DNA of 64,000 nucleotides from Mermis nigrescens (taxonomy: Eukaryota > Nematoda > Enoplea > Mermithida > Mermithidae). The translations under genes and the position numbers were made by a program. Below the pieces are notes generated by a model that saw only the letters and a program-made list of their open reading frames with translations, was not told the DNA's origin and made no database searches. The stretch lies in NCBI GenBank assembly GCA_036768485.1, contig JAVLUZ010000154.1:30623089-30687088 (forward strand), given 5' to 3'. Each line of letters starts with the position of its first letter. Positions within the stretch are counted from its first letter, which is position 1. Shown in pieces: positions 31,949-46,900 of this stretch.

Positions 31949-34900
31949 GTGATAAGGTCTTACTCATCTGTTAGCATGGGTAGAAAAAATACTTAATTGA
32001 ACATCAAATTCTAATCCAAAAAAGTTTCAAATACCAGTTTTGAATTTGAAGATGTTAAGTGGAAATTTGCTATGCTCAAGGGCGTAACCAGGGGGTTAGT
32101 GGGGTCAATGACCCCCCCCATAAAGAAACCAAAGGAAAATAAGGGGAAAAGCCAAAACAGGTTTTTAGTGTCCTATACTGTTGTCTTCTAAGCCGTTCAA
32201 AATCGCTCAAATTTGACTTGAACATGAAAAGCATGTCAATTTTTTCCCGGCGCGGACGGATATATTGTTTATATCGATGTTTTTCTCCTCTAGCCCGGTC
32301 AAAACTGCTCAAATTTAAACTAGACAAGTAGAACATGTCAAATTTTTTCGGCGCTTTGCGCCGAATTATTTATATTCTGTCTGTATTGTTTTTCTTGGTG
32401 AAACTCAAAGACTAAAAAGCTAGGAAATTATTTGTCGATTAAAGGATGATAAATCAGTTGTACAGCTGGTTTAAACGATAGATATGTTTCATATGAGTAT
32501 GAAATAAAGTAAAGACTTCCGAAATTTTCTATTGAAATTTTTCATCACTATCGCACAGAGCTCGCCGAGATACACTCAAAAATGCTTTTATTTTTACGCA
32601 TCTCCTTATGGCTCTCGAGATATCTGTTGTCAAAATTTTTTGACCCCCAAATAAAATCCTGGTTACGTCCCTGTATGCTTCTTGCGATTAACTTTCAGAT
32701 ATCGTCTCTTGAAATCGTGTTGATTGTTCTGGGTAATCGTCACACATAGGCGTGGGTTCTAAACCCTGCAGAATCCGGCGGACCCCCCGAAAATCCATAA
32801 ACCTCCCCGGGATCGAATTGTTGGTGCTATTTTAGCGATTTTGCCTTTATCGGACCCCCAGTTGGCCGTTGCCTATGTATAGTAATCTTGCAATTATCGA
32901 ACTTTGAACACTGGCTGCGCAACGAGTTTGGAACCAATTTTATGACGTCCTGTTTTATGAAAAATTTCTTTTTTCCCCGTTATTTTTCACACTATACAGC
33001 AAATGATGCCGAAAAATCGGCTATGTCTGGCGTTATCTGGTCCAAGGATACTGGCATCTTTGAATATGTACTACTATTTTGCATTCACACTACCTATACA
33101 GTTAATTCAGTACATTTAGGTTAGCTTTTTTCAAATGCGAGCGTTTCTGGTAATTTATCCATACTTTTTATTATCTATTAGATAAGAATTTTCGCTATTT
33201 TGGTACCCATTAAAAAATTAGCTGACTGGCTGCTTAAGCTTAAAAACAAATTAACGTAACACTAAAAGCAAGGGGTCGATGCTTGGACTTTGATCATTGG
33301 ATGCTGCGCTGAGCATTTCGTCACATGGCCAGTTTTTGCATGCTATCCAGTTTTGTACATGAATTGTACTTTGGACTTCAATCTGCTTTTCTGATTTTGC
33401 TGCGTCATTTTTGAATCAACAACACGCGCACTATGTTAGAGTGGGCCCGCAAACCTTTTAAAAATAAATGTGGGTAAATGATATTTCGCGAAAAAAACAT
33501 ACATTGGCATAAAGTTTCGTGACTAATTGATAGCGTTCGTACATATTTTTACACGCCCAGATTTAAAATATCCAATCGGGTGTTGTGTGCTCTATATAAA
33601 CCGGGTATCGATTCTAGAGCAGGAAAACAGTGAAAAACGAAATCGTTCCGATATGTTTACAGCTATGATGAAAAACGAAAAACCAATACGCCACTTGTCT
33701 ACCTATACTGCAACTATGGTTAATATTGCATCATTTTTCTAAATATACACGGACTGGGTTAACAAAGCGTCTTAATTGCTTTTCTGGGGGAATTATCAGG
33801 GCATTCCAGAGAAAAGTGTTTGATTAAATGAAATGATGTATATTTTGAGCTACTGCGCAGATAAAATAATTAATTTATAAATATCATAATTTCTATTTGT
33901 TAAATACCTAAAGCTTTGCGTTTTTCTGAATAAACTATATTACATTTACCTATCAGCTAAGCTGCATTTGAAGTTTGGGTAATAATAATAATAAGTGTTC
34001 CGCCGAATTAATTCTACAAATTATATCTGAAAAATTGCGGAATTGGTTTTGAAACGGTTTAATATCAACATTTTCCGGCCACATGTCGACTCAGTTTTTA
34101 TTAGGCCTGAGAGCATACATGTAACAGGGTATAGTGGTTCACCCCAACCTAAATTGGGCGTCCCACCCATCCTTCCCCCAAGGCCAGAAAAATTTTGGCC
34201 CCCGATTTTTGGCAGAAATTTGCGTTTTTTGGCCACTTTTCCCAAAAATTTGAGTCGTTTAGCGCCCCTCCCTAAAATGGCCAGAGACCGCTAACTTAAA
34301 TTTCGAGCCGGTGCTTGTATTGTGTGAAGCATGGGAATTCTGTTGGGTGGCCACAGAATTTTTCCAAACTCTTTTCGGCTTAAAAATGATGAGTGCACTT
34401 CAGAAATCCGACTTTTGACTTTTTTGACGTTTATGATGACGCCTTTGCTTTCTTAAACGTAAAAGCATTACTAAATTTTTTAAAATATACAATAAAATAG
34501 AACGAAATATCGTGAAGGTTGCTATTTGGCACGAAGCGAACAAAAAGTGGTACTTTTGAGCCAAAAGATCGTTAAAAACGTTTAAAGTAGCGCATTTTCC
34601 AGTTTTTTTTATCATAGGTAACGCGTTAGCGCGTACCTATAATATACTTGGGTACCCCTAATATGTATCTACCCTCCGTACAGCAACCTGGGTCAATTCC
34701 GTATTGTGCGGTTTTATTTGATAATAAATTTAAAAAAATTTGTGGTGTTTAAAGTGAATGTAAAGCTTTACTGTAACGTTATAACATGGATTTTTGAAAT
34801 TTTTGTGGGGCCCACGACTTTTCTAGCTCGGTTTTGCAATCTGTTTAGTCTGTTTTTTAAATATAGACAATTGATTAAGCTCGATAGCACTTTTTTATTT

Positions 34901-37900
34901 TTCTTAAAATGACTTATTTCCGGAGTGTTAGTGTAAAGAGTGTAAAGAATTTGAGGGTGAAATAACACATTTTGGCCTGTCTTTTGTCTGCCAACAACTC
35001 CGCTTATGAAGTCCCAAGAAATTTTCTCTGACAGAAATGTACTACGACCAAAGGGCTATTTTCGGCTTACCAGCAAACTTATGTACACTCAATACGGAGT
35101 TAGATATAGGGGTTTCAACTTTACACTGTAGTGGACGATGTGAAAAAACAGGTTTTGTCTCAGATTTCTCCGTCTACTTCTCCGCTTAGAAGTCGGGGCA
35201 AGTTGAATAGAATAAAATTAAAGTACGTTCCAAGGGCTACACGTCGCAGCAAACCGCGTTTGAAAAACAATATTGAGTTACTTCTGTAAGTGTAAAGTTC
35301 GAAATCAGGGTGCAACATTGGGCAAAAAACACCTTTTTCCCTTTTTAATTGGTCAGTACCTCAAATAGGATACGGAACAGAAATTTTTCGTACAAAAAGG
35401 TACTACGATTTAAAGGCTACAAAATGGCCTAAACCGAATTCCTATACACTCAACGGGGAGTTAGGTTAAGATTTTTGAAGTAATCTGTGTGGTGAATGGT
35501 GGAAAAATAGGTTTTTGTCCCTTTTTGTTTGCCAATTTCTCTATTTATATGTCGGGATTCGAATAGAATAAAAATAAAGTATCTTCTGAGGGGTACACGT
35601 CACAGAAAATTGTGTTTATTTACACCATCTTTTTTTAAACATTTTACATCTTTTTAGGGAGGTGTAAAGTCAAAAATCGGGATTTTAAACGTGTTTCTGT
35701 CTTGTTTTTTCTGCCAGCTTTTCCGGTTATGAGTCTGGATATGATCACAAGTTTAAAAATGTACTAAGAGTCAAACGTCATACATCAGTTGTGCGCGTTG
35801 ATTTACACTCAACAGTGGCGCAAAGTGATTGACATCTAATATTTATTTGTCTCCAGACCATTGTGCAGAATTAATTTTTTCATAAATATCGTGATATCGG
35901 AGTAATATCAGAATTATGAATCAACTAAAATCTTTCAGAATTATGATTCGAACTAAAATCTTTTTCACACTCGGTGGTTGGGTAGGGTTTACAGTGAAAA
36001 TTAACCGTAGTTTCAGGGCGTTGCGGAAGCTTAATTTTTTCAAAATATTTTATGTAACGTCAGAATTATGGATCTGACTCTTACTTTTCTCTACACCCAG
36101 TAGTTGAGTAAAGTTTATATTATTCAATAATTGTTGTGTTTTTATACTACAAATTTATTTTACTTTCAGAGGGTTGCAATAACGTAAATTTTTTTTCGAA
36201 ATATGTTCCGTTAGGTCAGAATTACGAATCTGATTGTATGTCTTCTTTACACCTATTAGTTGTGTAAAGTTTACCCTGAAAATTAACTTTAATTTCAGAG
36301 CGTTGCATAATCTTAATTTCTTTTTCAAAATGTTCCATGTAACGTCAGGATTACGAATCTGAGTGTAAGTTTCCTTTACACACAGTAGTTGCGTAAAAAT
36401 TTAAGCTGAAAACATTTGATCCGTTTGAATAAGGTAGGTGGTCTTGTTTAAAAAAGATAATGCTGCTGTTCTGAACAATATCGTTTTCCGCGTTCTTGGA
36501 CGACTGTCATAATTGTGGCATGTTACCGTGTGTGCTATTTAAAAGTAGGGTACTAGCAAAGCGAAATGCTCCGATGGAACAAAAAGGACGAATATACTTG
36601 GAATTGTGCATCATTAAGGACATGAAAGGAGAGGACTAGGGAAAAGTCACCTACGTATGCCTCGTGAAAGTTGTAAGAAACTACAAAACATTAGGCTCGC
36701 GCTAAAAACGCAAAAAATCGTAGTGTATTCTGCGGCTTCTAAAAAAGCGCGCCATCACAAAACATTGTTCACTGGCTCAGAAAAAGAGATTATGAGGAAG
36801 CTTTAATGTGTTTTAATAACCGATTTAGTTTCTTATTAATACCACATTTCTGACATGCTCACCATCTTGATAATACTTGCCTCATAGCAGTTGTGCCATG
36901 GTAGTGTAAGAATACACACTATGTCGTTATTTGATTAGTGCGCTCCTTTTAGCTATTTATGATATTTATTTTTACGTCGGAGTTGCAACTCTCTTGCGCA
37001 GGCCGCAGAATATACATCGATTTTTAGCGGAAGTCTAATTTTTAGTAGATTCTCACAACATTCACAGGTATACATGGGTGACTTTTTCAAAGTCCCCTCC
37101 TTTTATGTCCTTTTTGATGAATAATTCCGAATATATTCGTCCTTTTTGTTCCATCGCAGCATTTTCAATGCTAGTATATAAATATATGAGAGATCAGCAG
37201 CCATTTTCCGGGGTTTAAGACCCTAAACAAATTCGCTTCAGAACGTGTCAGCGGCGTTGGGGTCAGCTGTAAACAATACCCTATGTTTTCAGCTTTATTA
37301 TTAAATAACCTGACAAAAAAATAGATAAAATTATCACGAACCAATGATCAATTGAATTCAGATTTTCTTTATACTTTTATTGATTCTGATGAATCAGCAA
37401 ACTTTTTTTAAGTGTACTGAGTACTGACTTTAATCATGATGGCATATGGAAATTCAGGAGTGATAAGTTTTCATCTTCATTCATTAAAGGATGTTTATTA
37501 TCTTATCCTGTCCACATCATTATTCAAATGTAAGCATCCTTCTCCATCAAAAGAGGATTTTTTAGTTGAAATAAATTATACATTGATGTAAAAAACAGGT
37601 TGGCAAGTGGCTGCCGACGCGAATCTCGCTGGGTCGATGTATCCGGACCAGAGTTTGTATCCGTCGAACTCAGCCCCGGAACTTGTGAAAAAAATTAACA
37701 AAACGTTGCAAAGATGCGATCAAATCGAACACAGTGAAACGGGTGCTAGACGTGATTGGTTTGCGCCAATCGTAGCCGATGCCGAAGCTGGTTTTGGCGG
37801 GCCATTAAACTGCTTTGAAATAATGAAAATATTCATTGAAGCTGGCGCAGCTGGTAAATTTAATCTTTAAGTATACTTATGGCCCTATGGGGCAAAGATA

Positions 37901-40900
37901 TAGAACGCCAACATACGTCTTCTTGGTGGGGGAGGTTTGACCCCCAGAATGACTACTGATCCTCGCTAAATGGCTGCTTAGCGAACCCTCCCCTAGAATT
38001 CATGCTTATCCGGAAAAATCGTATAAAATGTGTGTTTGAAGCGTTTTTAACTAAATTTTGGCTTAAAGGTGTCAATTTTCCGGCGCTTCGTGCCAGTTTT
38101 TAATTATATTTTGTTTAATTTAATCGATTTTTACAAATTTAGAATTTTTTGAATGTTTTTATGTTTTAGAAAGATCAAGCATTGTCTGAAACTTATGTTT
38201 TTGACGTGTACCCGTCGTTTTTAATCCAATATGGCACTTTTTAAAACATTTTCGGCGCTGATACTCAGAATTTCCAAGCCGTTCACATGGTCATACACTA
38301 TCAAGTGTATGAGATCATTTTCTATACAACTTTTGCAAAGAAAAGTAATAAATTAAATATAATTTCCTCTGTCTGCTGTTGAAATAGCTAGAATTCAGAC
38401 AAAAGTGTCAAAACGATCAAAGTTTTCTGAACTGATAATTTCTCGTTTTCATTTCTCATTATAAATGTCAGGGCCGGGTCACGAGAAGGCTGAAACGATG
38501 AAAATGCGCAGGGTGGCCACTCACCCGGGAAAAGCTCGGGAATTTTTTGGCACCCGGGAAACCCGGGAAAAACCCGGGATTTTGGTCAAGAAATTTAGTT
38601 TGAACTCAGTTTCGTCAAGAAATTTAATTTGAACTCAGTTTTTGGAGGCCAAAAATATTGAATTACAATGTTACATTTTTTATCGCTTTCAGTATCATAC
38701 TAGTTTACGTGTTTTTATATTTTATCATGTAGCATTTATTTCCGTTTTTCTTCTCGCCCACTGTCACATCGTTGATTGCTATTTGTGTATTCTCTTTGTT
38801 TGATATAGCTAGTAGCTATTTGTACTATTGTTCGCTAAAACGTTTTTACAACAGTGTTTTTTTGTACTCGGCAAAGATTTTTCCCGATGTACAAAGATTT
38901 TTCGGGACCGTCTTTGTATATGTACAAGGATTTTTGGAAGACAAAAATTGCAAAAAAGGTATGAAATTCGCAGAAATTTTCGGCGCTTCGCGCCGAAATA
39001 AGTAATTGTGTGTTCTGTATATCTTTACAATGGCAGAATTTGCATTTCTAAAGGAAAAATGTCAAATTTTTCGGCGCTTAGCGCCGTTTTAAGACGATTC
39101 TTAACGATTTTTGCCCTTAGAGATTCAAAAATCAGCTAAAATATTCTATCAAAAGTCGAACAACTCTATTTTTGGGAAGACAAAAACTGTAAAAAGATGT
39201 AAAATTCCAAAAATTTTCGGCGCTTTGCGCCGACATGAGTAATTGTTTGTCCTATGCAGGGGTGGATTTTAGTGGGGGCGGTGGGGTTGCGGCCGCCTCC
39301 CCTCCCATTGGCCAAAAATATTTGCGAGATAAAGAATGGATTAGCAATTTGCAATGATGTTTGGCCGTCAGTGACCACAACTTCTCAGATTTTTCCGGCG
39401 CTACGCGCTGGATGATACCTATTTAATGACATTTATTTACTTTCTTGGCGACATGGAAGCACGTTTTTTTGTGATCGGCAAAGATTTTTCCCGATGTACA
39501 AAGACTTTTCGGGACCGTCTTTGTAGATGTACAAAGATTTTCGGGAAGACAAAAAGCGCAAAGAAGGTCTGGAATTCGCAAAAATTTCGGCGCTTCGCCT
39601 TGTAATGAGGAATTGTGTGTCTTATATATCTTTATAATAGCAGAAATCGCATTTCGAAAGGAAAAATGTCGAATTTTTCTGGCACTTCGCGCCGTTTTTA
39701 GACGATTCTTAATGATTTTTGCCCTCCTTAAACCAGGAATTGCCAAAATACACTACCAAAGGTCGAACAACTCTGTGTTTACCACACTAAAGTCGCTACC
39801 GTACTACATATATCATAGTATCCAAAAATTTGTGTGTACAAAATGTACAAAGACTTTTAGGGACCATCTTTGTATATGTACAAACGGACTTCGTACAAAA
39901 CAAAACACTGCCTGGAAGCCATTTTCTGTCCATGTAGGTTTCAAAAGAATTTTAACATTTATTTTTGCATAGTTTTCTTCTATTTTCAATTAAAAATTTC
40001 GATGTTTTGCATCAAATGCTATAAATACAGGAAATCAAGCAGTAAATCATGCTTCTAGACGTCTATCGCCTTGATTTCACAAAGTTGTCGGCGCTTCGCG
40101 CCAGATTTTTGTTGAAGTTTTGTTAAAATTTAATGATTTTTTCGCACAAAATTGTCAAATTGTTTAACATTTTAAAATTTTTAGAAAAAATATTGCGTCA
40201 AGTGATTTTATGTGACAGTATACAATGTAAAACACCGAAAAAACGCCATTTTGCGCATTGAGAGCAAATTTTTGGACCTATTTTTGACCTTTTCTGGAAA
40301 AGTTGGGATACCGCCCCCCTTAAGAAAATTCTAGATTCGCCACTAATCCTATATATCTTTAAAATGGCAGAATTTGCATTTAGAATGGAAAAATGCCAAA
40401 TTTTTAGGCGCTTCGCGCCGTTTTGAGTCAATTTTTAATAATTTTTGGCGTGAGAAACCCAGAAATTAGATGAAATACACTACCAAAGATCGAAAACCAT
40501 GTTTTGCCACACTAAAATCGCTACTGTACTATATTATAGGCTGTGAGAACTGCTATCGACAACTCGTTAGCATCATTGAAAAAGGAATTATGATTGTTCC
40601 AAAACGTTTCGTGTAGTATTTGCATTTGTTTGATTAAAAGTTGCTTGTGCCTTATCCTTTTTCATCTTCTTATCATGACACTTCTTCGTATAAAGTGTGC
40701 GTTTAAAGCATGATTTAAAACCGGGAAATTGTCCATAAATCACCCGGGAAACCCGGGAATTTTATTTTGGGAAACCAGTAGCCACCCTGAATGCGGTACA
40801 TTGTTTAAAAGCAACTAACCTCTTAAAGATTCACTCTTGGTTGACTTATGAAAAATTATGAAGGTTTTGCTTGCTGGTCATTAATTTGCGATTTCTTAAA

Positions 40901-43900
40901 CCCTGCGATCTGTGACCCTATGCATATCTATCATTGATTTTTTTGTACAAAAAACTCTGATTTTTTGTACAATCGAAAATCGGCCAAAACCTGCCTATAG
41001 TTTGTGTACAAAGATGTACAAAGATCGATCCGAAAATCTTTGAACGAGCCTGAAAATCTTTGTCCCGTACAAAAATAAAAAACAGTGATATCTATAAGTG
41101 TACCTTATCGTTGTCATTAAACAACGCAGTTGATGATTCGTGCGAGATACAGTGAAAATCAAGTTGATATCCAAAGAATTAGTCGCCGAATGATTCGCAG
41201 GCACTTTATGAATGCTCAGCGTCTTATATTTATGTCTCGTTTGTATTTTTGAAAAATCTCGTTAATTCTTATTCAAATTCAGACGTCAGAAAAGCTTATT
41301 TATATAACGTATGTTGTGTATGGTTGGGTTTTCAGGTGTTCATTATGAAGATCAGTTAGCGGCTGAGAAGAAGTGCGGCCATTTGGGCGGCAAAGTACTG
41401 ATTCCGACGGTGGCCCACGAACGCAACTTGAACGCCGGGCGTTTGGCAGCTGACGTATGCGGCGTGCCAATGGTCGTGGTGGCCCGCACCGATGCCGAAT
41501 CGGCTATGCTTATCACAAGTGACGTCGATGAGCGCGACCGCGAATTCATTGACTTTGCTGCTGGTCGCACTGGTGAAGGTTTTTATAGGTAATTTTTTCA
41601 ATCATTGATTGAACACAGTGCTAAAAATTTCTGATCGATTTTTTGCTTATTTCCTGAGGCAAAAGGCATTCCTTTAGGACACCCAAGAACGGATCCTGTT
41701 GTATTTTGATGTGTCTATTGAATTATAGTTGATATCTTGAAGATAACTCCGGGAGTAGCCAAACCAGTTGACCTCAGGACTGTTTTGTGATGTGCAATGA
41801 GATTATTTCCCTTTCTAACATTGTTTATGCCATTATTTAGCAACGTCTCAGATGTACTTGAAGGGGTTTGGTGGCATAGAGCCCTAGAAGACAAAAGAGA
41901 AAATTTTCTGGAAGAAAATACGACAGAATTAAGGTGAAAGTCGGACAAAACTATAATGTTTTCGCAAAAGTGGTTGAAATCGGCCAGAATGTATGAATAA
42001 GATAGGTTTAGCGTCTTTTAACTTTATATATCTATTTTTAAGGTGGTTGTGCTTAAAAAAGCTTCTCAGTTGGCCCTCATAGCTCTCATACTGTGCATCT
42101 ATGGTCATTCCAGACATGCACGTGGAGGGGTTTGGGTCTGGTAGACCCGGTATTATCGTCTCATAACGCCACATTGCTAAAAATCTGTCACCACAATCGT
42201 TAGATGACGCCACATGCAAACACGCAAAGGATCGATGCAAAGTGGAATAACTTGAAAACAGGGCCCGGTTTTTCGAAGCCGCCTTATTTAAAGTAGGACT
42301 TTATTTTAAAGTGTCACTTTAGGCTCAAGTGTCACTTTATAGAGTAGGGCTCTAAAACACGTTTTCCGAAGAGAATTGAATGCTCCACTTAATAAAGTAC
42401 CACTTTAAGTCGTACTTCATTTTTTCAGCGCCTTTTTTGGTGCAGCCGATGTGAGTTGTTTAGGCAAAAACCATTTTGTTGATCTAAGTATTACTCTTTT
42501 TTGAAAATTGGGTTGTGTTTTCCCGTTTTTTGATATTTTACACTCATTTAATCTGCTTTCACATAATTTTTTGCCATTTATTTTTATTCCATTTATATTT
42601 GGTGCAAATAAAAGCACCGGTTTTTAACAACGCAGAAAAAAGTGATGTCATTAAAAAGCAACGCGCGCCACATTGGAACCAAGAAGAGCGGCTTCAATTG
42701 TTGGCATTAGTGCTTGAAAAAAGGAAACGATCTTATGCCAGAAAAATACAGCCGCAATTGTACAACAGATTGATAGTTCGTGGAAAAATGTAAAATAACT
42801 CTACTTTTCTTTGATTGCTAATGTGACTAGTTTCCAATTGAAGTTAGATTGCAAATATGCTGCATAGTCGCACAAATGGAGTTAACCGTTAATCGGAAAC
42901 AAGTTAAAAAATGCTGGGGAAAAATAAAACTTATAAAAGAGCAAATTAAACGATTAACAAGTAAAATGTTAAAGTGCGACTTAAAGGGAGGTATCTACCT
43001 CCCTTTATAAGGGTAATGTTATAATAAAGTGCAACTTTATTGAGTGCACTTTATTTTCTTCGAAAAACTGAGCTCTACTTTTCCATTTTAAAGTGCCACT
43101 GTAGGAAAATAAAGTGCCACTTTAGAGTCTAAAGTGACTTAATAAAGAAGCATTTTAATTAAAACTTAACTCCTTCGAAAAACCGGACCCTGAACTCTTG
43201 TGAAAAATGCTGGGAACATCTTCAATCTTACTGTCTGGGCACTAGGCTGAATATTGATGGAAAAAGATCAGGATACACCATTTTGATTAGCTTGACTTTG
43301 TAATGAAATAGCAACTTTCCTGTTTTGACTTGTGCTGTTTTTGGACTGTTTCTTGCTGTTCTGATCTTCCTTGTTTTTGGTCTACCCTATCTTAAAATTA
43401 AACATTAATAGAGACGCGTAAGGATGCATGCAACGATTGCGACGACGCATTTTATGTTATGTGGCGCCAAATTTTTATGGGGAAATAAGGCAAATTGAAG
43501 ACCAATAAGATCAAAATTGAAAATTTTCTTAAAAATTGTTCTAAATTGATTAGAAACTGCGAAATAACGTAGTTTTGACGCTATTCTACATGAATACCAG
43601 TTTTTGTGGTCATATTGGCCCAAAAAGCTTAATTTTTGACCATCCCTCCAGATTGGCTTACCCCTCCCCAGATCATCCATGCTGTGCATCTATGGTCATA
43701 TCTATTTAGGCCCGAATGGCAGAAGGTGGGTTAAACGTAACCTTAGGTTAAACTCGAGTAAAATCCAGCAAAAATCTCTGGTTAAACTCCTTTTGGTTTG
43801 ACAGAAAGCGGGTTAACTTTAACCCAAGGTTCAAATCGGGTAACATCTCTGGTTAAATGTCGGTATGACAGAAAGCGGTTTAAACCAACAGTGGGTTAAA

Positions 43901-46900
43901 AACGGTCGATTTAACCCGAGATTTTTAACCCTGCTCCAAGCAGGGTCAAATCTCGGGTTCTCTATCTTATTGCATTACTGGCCATACATGTTTTGATTCT
44001 GCTGAGCTCAAAAATTAATCAGAGCTGTTTCTAATTTAGAGCAAATATAGAAACCAGTGCATACGCTCGCTATTGGTCAGAACAATTTTAAAAGCTCGAA
44101 TTGTTTCGAACATTTAAAAAAGGCGATCACATCGTTTAGATGCTGATTCAGATAGAGGAACTGCTTATTTTATTTTCAATTATTTTCTTCATTTTACGTC
44201 TTTACTACGGGTTACCCTGCTTTAACCCTGGGTTAGCTTACCCGAGTTTAACCCACCTTCTGTCATATGGGTTAAATTAAACTTAAGGTCAAATTTAGCC
44301 GTGGGTTAGCTAACCTGAGAATTCCCGTTAACCCTAGGTTAAACTAACCCACGTTCTGTCATTCGGGCCTTAAAGTTGTTGTACTTAAAAGATTGTGCAT
44401 AGTAGCACTGCCATTACTTTCTTATCTTGCAGGTTGAAACCAAAGACCGGCCTTGCACATTGCATAAAGCGTGGTCTGTCGTATGCGAAATGCGCTGATT
44501 TGCTGTGGTGGGAAACGTCGACGCCTGACCTAAAAATGGCTAAGGAATTCGCAGAAGCCGTACGGAAACAGTATCCGGATAAAATGATGGCATATAATTG
44601 CTCTCCGTCGTTCAATTGGGAACGCAATCTAAGCACAGAAATGATTGCCAAATTTCAGAATGAATTAGGCGCAATGGGGTACAAATTCCAGTTCGTCACA
44701 CTGGCTGGCTTCCATAGTTTAAATTATGGCATGTACGACCTAGCGTTGAATTACAAGAAGCAAGGAATGGCAGCCTACAGCAAACTACAGCAGGCTGAAT
44801 TCGCAGCTGTGCCGCAAGGTGGATTGCTACTTACAAATGTTTGTTTGTGTAGGGCATTGGGGCGGTTATTCAAAAAACCCCGCAGACTCAGAATTGCATT
44901 TGAAAAATTTTTTAGCGAATTTTTGATGTCATTGGATTTGACTTGATGAAAAAAGTCCATAACTTTTTATAACTAGGCTTTTTTATCCTCAAAATTTCTT
45001 GGCACTCGGCATGTTTCTAATGGAGCCATGGAGATCTTACCCTTTTTCTTTAATCTTAAAGTAATAGTCGACGTTGAGAGAGCATGTAATTTAAATACAA
45101 CAGCCGAAAATGCGGAAATGCTGGCCCGTGTAATCATATTTGAGAAGTCCAGTTATGCATGTCCGATTGTGTTATGCTCATATTCTATGGTCACTAAGTC
45201 TAGGCTCACTCAGCTAGTGTGAAATGATCACAACACAACTCATACATTGTACATAATTCGCTGTCACCATTTACGGACAATTTTCTGTTTTTGGCCGATT
45301 TTTATCGTCATTTCGCGCTATTTTCCTAACAGTATTTCCCAGATTTCGTTTTAGCGATCTAATACATAAGGATATTCCTGATTGTACGCTGCATTGCAAC
45401 AATATTTTCAGGATATACCGCTGTCAAACACCAGCGGGAAGTGGGCACTGGCTACTTCGATTTAGTGGCAATGGCCGCCGGCGGTGGTCTGTCGTCGACG
45501 ACGGCGTTGAAGGATTCAACTGAACGAGCCCAGTTCACTGTGGCATCGAAAACGAGCGACGAATCATTGAGGAAAAGTCCACCGTCTTCAACTCCACCGC
45601 CCGCCACGGAAATTCCGGTTCCTATTCAACCAACGAAGCAAAAACCAATCAGCATGTCCGCCGCCATGTCCGGTGGTATGTGATATAGCTTTACCTTTAT
45701 TTAATATCTCCACAACAAAAAGCAGTAATGTATGACTTGATCCGGGTCGGGTTCTTAAATTAAAGAATGCTGATCTTATGTTGAATATTTTTCCCGAGTA
45801 ATTCTCGACTACACTCATAATTTATTCAGTATTCTTAAAAAACTTTAAACGGGTGAAAAGATTGTGCTCTGCAGTATTTGGCATAAATTTCTTTCGTAGG
45901 CTTCTTATACCCATACATGTATCGGTCAACAAGGTGGCTTACATCGTGCTTATTTCAATCATTAAGCTTGTGGTCATATCACCATTACAAATATTATGTG
46001 TGAATATTTAACGCTTAATGATATGTACAAATGCAAGCGTTTGAGTAGCTGTATGTTGTATGCGATAATACAAGGTTTGAACCGCTCTCCTTCAAAGATA
46101 GTGGCATGCTTTTCAAGGAAGGTTTCGACTTTTGAAATAAATTATGTCTGAAGACTACAAAAATTTTAAATAAATGTTATACTTAAAAGAATAAAAGCAT
46201 CTTTAAACTTCTATTGTGCCCTTTCAGTGACAAGTGCAAACGACCACTCCGCCTCGGCATCTTCAGTTCAAAAATTTTTTACGGTGACTCTGGTTGCTCA
46301 GTGCTAGCTTGAAACGTGTGCTTTTAACTTGAAATCTAAAATTTTCAAAAAATAGAAATGCGAAAATAAAAGGAGGGAAAAAACAAGCATGTAACAAAAT
46401 TAGTTGCAATGTAGTTTAGCTCGAAAAGTGCTTATGAGCTTAACCTTACAGGAGCCGGCTTCGATATGCACAGGCTTATGCCATGCTTTAACCCAATTAC
46501 AGTGTTTTAAGATGCGCAATCAGTTTTAAGCCTGACTTAAGCCGGTCCCAAAATATTTGGATTTAGACCAATCTTTAAACATACGACGTCGAACCAGACA
46601 TTCGCGTTAAGGGTCGAGGTCTAGATCACAAGAAGAAAATTAGAATTTTCTGATGGAAAAACGAGGCAAAATGAAGGTCAAAATTTCTTGAAAATACAAA
46701 ATTTTCTTATTTCTGTAAAAGTGCTTGAAAAATCAATAACTGTGGATTTACTTGGGGTTTACTCTGTTTTAGCATACCAGTTTTTTATGTTGTTTGGGGT
46801 GAAAAACTGACTGACCCCTGTAGACTGGCCCGGCTGTGCATTTTTGAATCAGGCGCTGTCTACTTCTATTAAGCACGGGTTTGAGCATGGCTTGCGTCAA

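Noticed and set aside
32745..32878. Another copy of the 8-bp-TSD MITE family
   Set aside because: Ends look related (cacataggcgtggg ... gcctatg) but no target duplication is preserved and the interior differs. Treated only as an old relative.
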